Below are positions 63,874 to 64,000 of a stretch of DNA of 64,000 bases, piece after piece. Position 1 is the first letter of the stretch. Every line of letters starts with the position of its first letter. The stretch is from Marinoscillum sp. MHG1-6. Its GTDB lineage: Bacteria > Bacteroidota > Bacteroidia > Cytophagales > Cyclobacteriaceae. Where the stretch lies: assembly GCF_024714475.1 (NCBI RefSeq), contig NZ_JAMZMI010000004.1, positions 460,805-524,804 of the forward strand, written 5' to 3'. The notes under the pieces were generated by a model. The model had not been told where the DNA came from. It made no database searches and saw only the letters and a program-made list of their open reading frames with translations. The position numbers and the translations under genes are program-made.

Positions 63874-64000
63874 TGTAAGCTTCCCTAAAAATAGGACTGT
63901 TTGAAAGGCGACAAAAATTGTACATTTAAACAGTTACGATGAAAAAGCGAAGAATATCAGAAGCGCAGATAGTCAAAGCGCTCAAGGAACATGAATCAGG
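63874..64000 (+). mobile_element. Left end of an IS3-family insertion sequence (cut by window edge)
   Basis: The transposase OrfA start at 63939 is preceded by 65 bp of non-coding sequence that probably includes the left inverted repeat, beginning TGTAAGCTTCCC at 63874. The exact boundary is inferred from where the minus-strand reading frame loses its start and from the TG terminus usual in IS3. The right end lies outside the window. Confidence 0.6.
63939..64000 (+). CDS. IS3-family transposase OrfA, 5' part only
   Basis: The first 20 codons read MKKRRISEAQIVKALKEHES, matching the helix-turn-helix N-terminus of IS3-family (IS407-type) OrfA proteins, which typically begin with a basic run and SEEQIVxxLKEHExG. 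The gene runs off the window, so OrfB and the frameshift site cannot be seen. OrfA binds the IS ends, and OrfAB performs transposition. Confidence 0.75.
   Translation, partial: MKKRRISEAQIVKALKEHES

Overview
The window looks like an ordinary stretch of chromosome from a Bacteroidota bacterium, most likely a marine or free-living member of the Cytophagales. The grounds are a large Oar-like TonB-dependent receptor, many Bacteroidota-restricted families (DUF4296, DUF4861, DUF3822, DUF4159, Lacal_2735-type), lipoprotein and outer-membrane barrel genes, a lack of clear Shine-Dalgarno sites, moderate GC content, and an initiator tRNA of the Bacteroidota type. This placement is inference from gene content; no rRNA is present.

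Layout. 1-5.1 kb: a gene-free stretch with dispersed extragenic repeats, then a membrane HExxH protease-like gene and a pair encoding an exported methyltransferase-like protein and a membrane-anchored FAD oxidoreductase with a long unassigned C-terminal half. 5.2-17.2 kb: envelope and accessory genes (barrels, lipoproteins, GNAT, universal stress protein, methyltransferase, TolB-like/TPR protein) and a QorB/Rrf2 pair in which both genes carry the same 19-bp inverted repeat upstream. 17.4-22.4 kb: initiator tRNA, era, der, a SprT-like gene, an orphan ParA and an OmpA lipoprotein. 23-31.6 kb: TonB receptor, a fold-back element, then a minus-strand run murQ, sugar kinase, cytochrome b5-like, mutS2 and a DUF4296 lipoprotein.

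31.7-45.8 kb: a short Bat-type cluster (DUF58, BatD/DUF4381-like, BatA), LysE exporter, yggS, DUF423, DUF1573, two Nudix genes, DUF3822-coaD, pyrE, a TIGR02757/LysM/unknown operon and a NfeD-type membrane protease. 46-52.5 kb: a family 2 glycosyltransferase without a standard start codon, an SRPBCC protein, the agmatine-to-putrescine pair aguB-aguA, an ECF sigma factor with a small membrane partner, and a lipoprotein made of two copies of a possibly Cu/Zn-SOD-like domain. 52.6-63.2 kb: hemL, an LpoA-like lipid-cell-wall candidate, guaA, a GH63-type glucosidase, a PafA-type phosphatase, a beta-phosphoglucomutase-like HAD protein and a DUF4159 protein. 63.2-64 kb: a nested inverted-repeat element, a gene remnant cut at its 5' end, and the left end of an IS3-family insertion sequence running off the window.

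No CRISPR array, prophage or convincing multi-gene defence system is visible. The most interesting items are the putative Rrf2 operator pair, the exported oxidoreductase/methyltransferase module, the duplicated SOD-like lipoprotein, the glycosyltransferase with an apparent AUA/AUU start, and the fold-back repeats and IS insertion.
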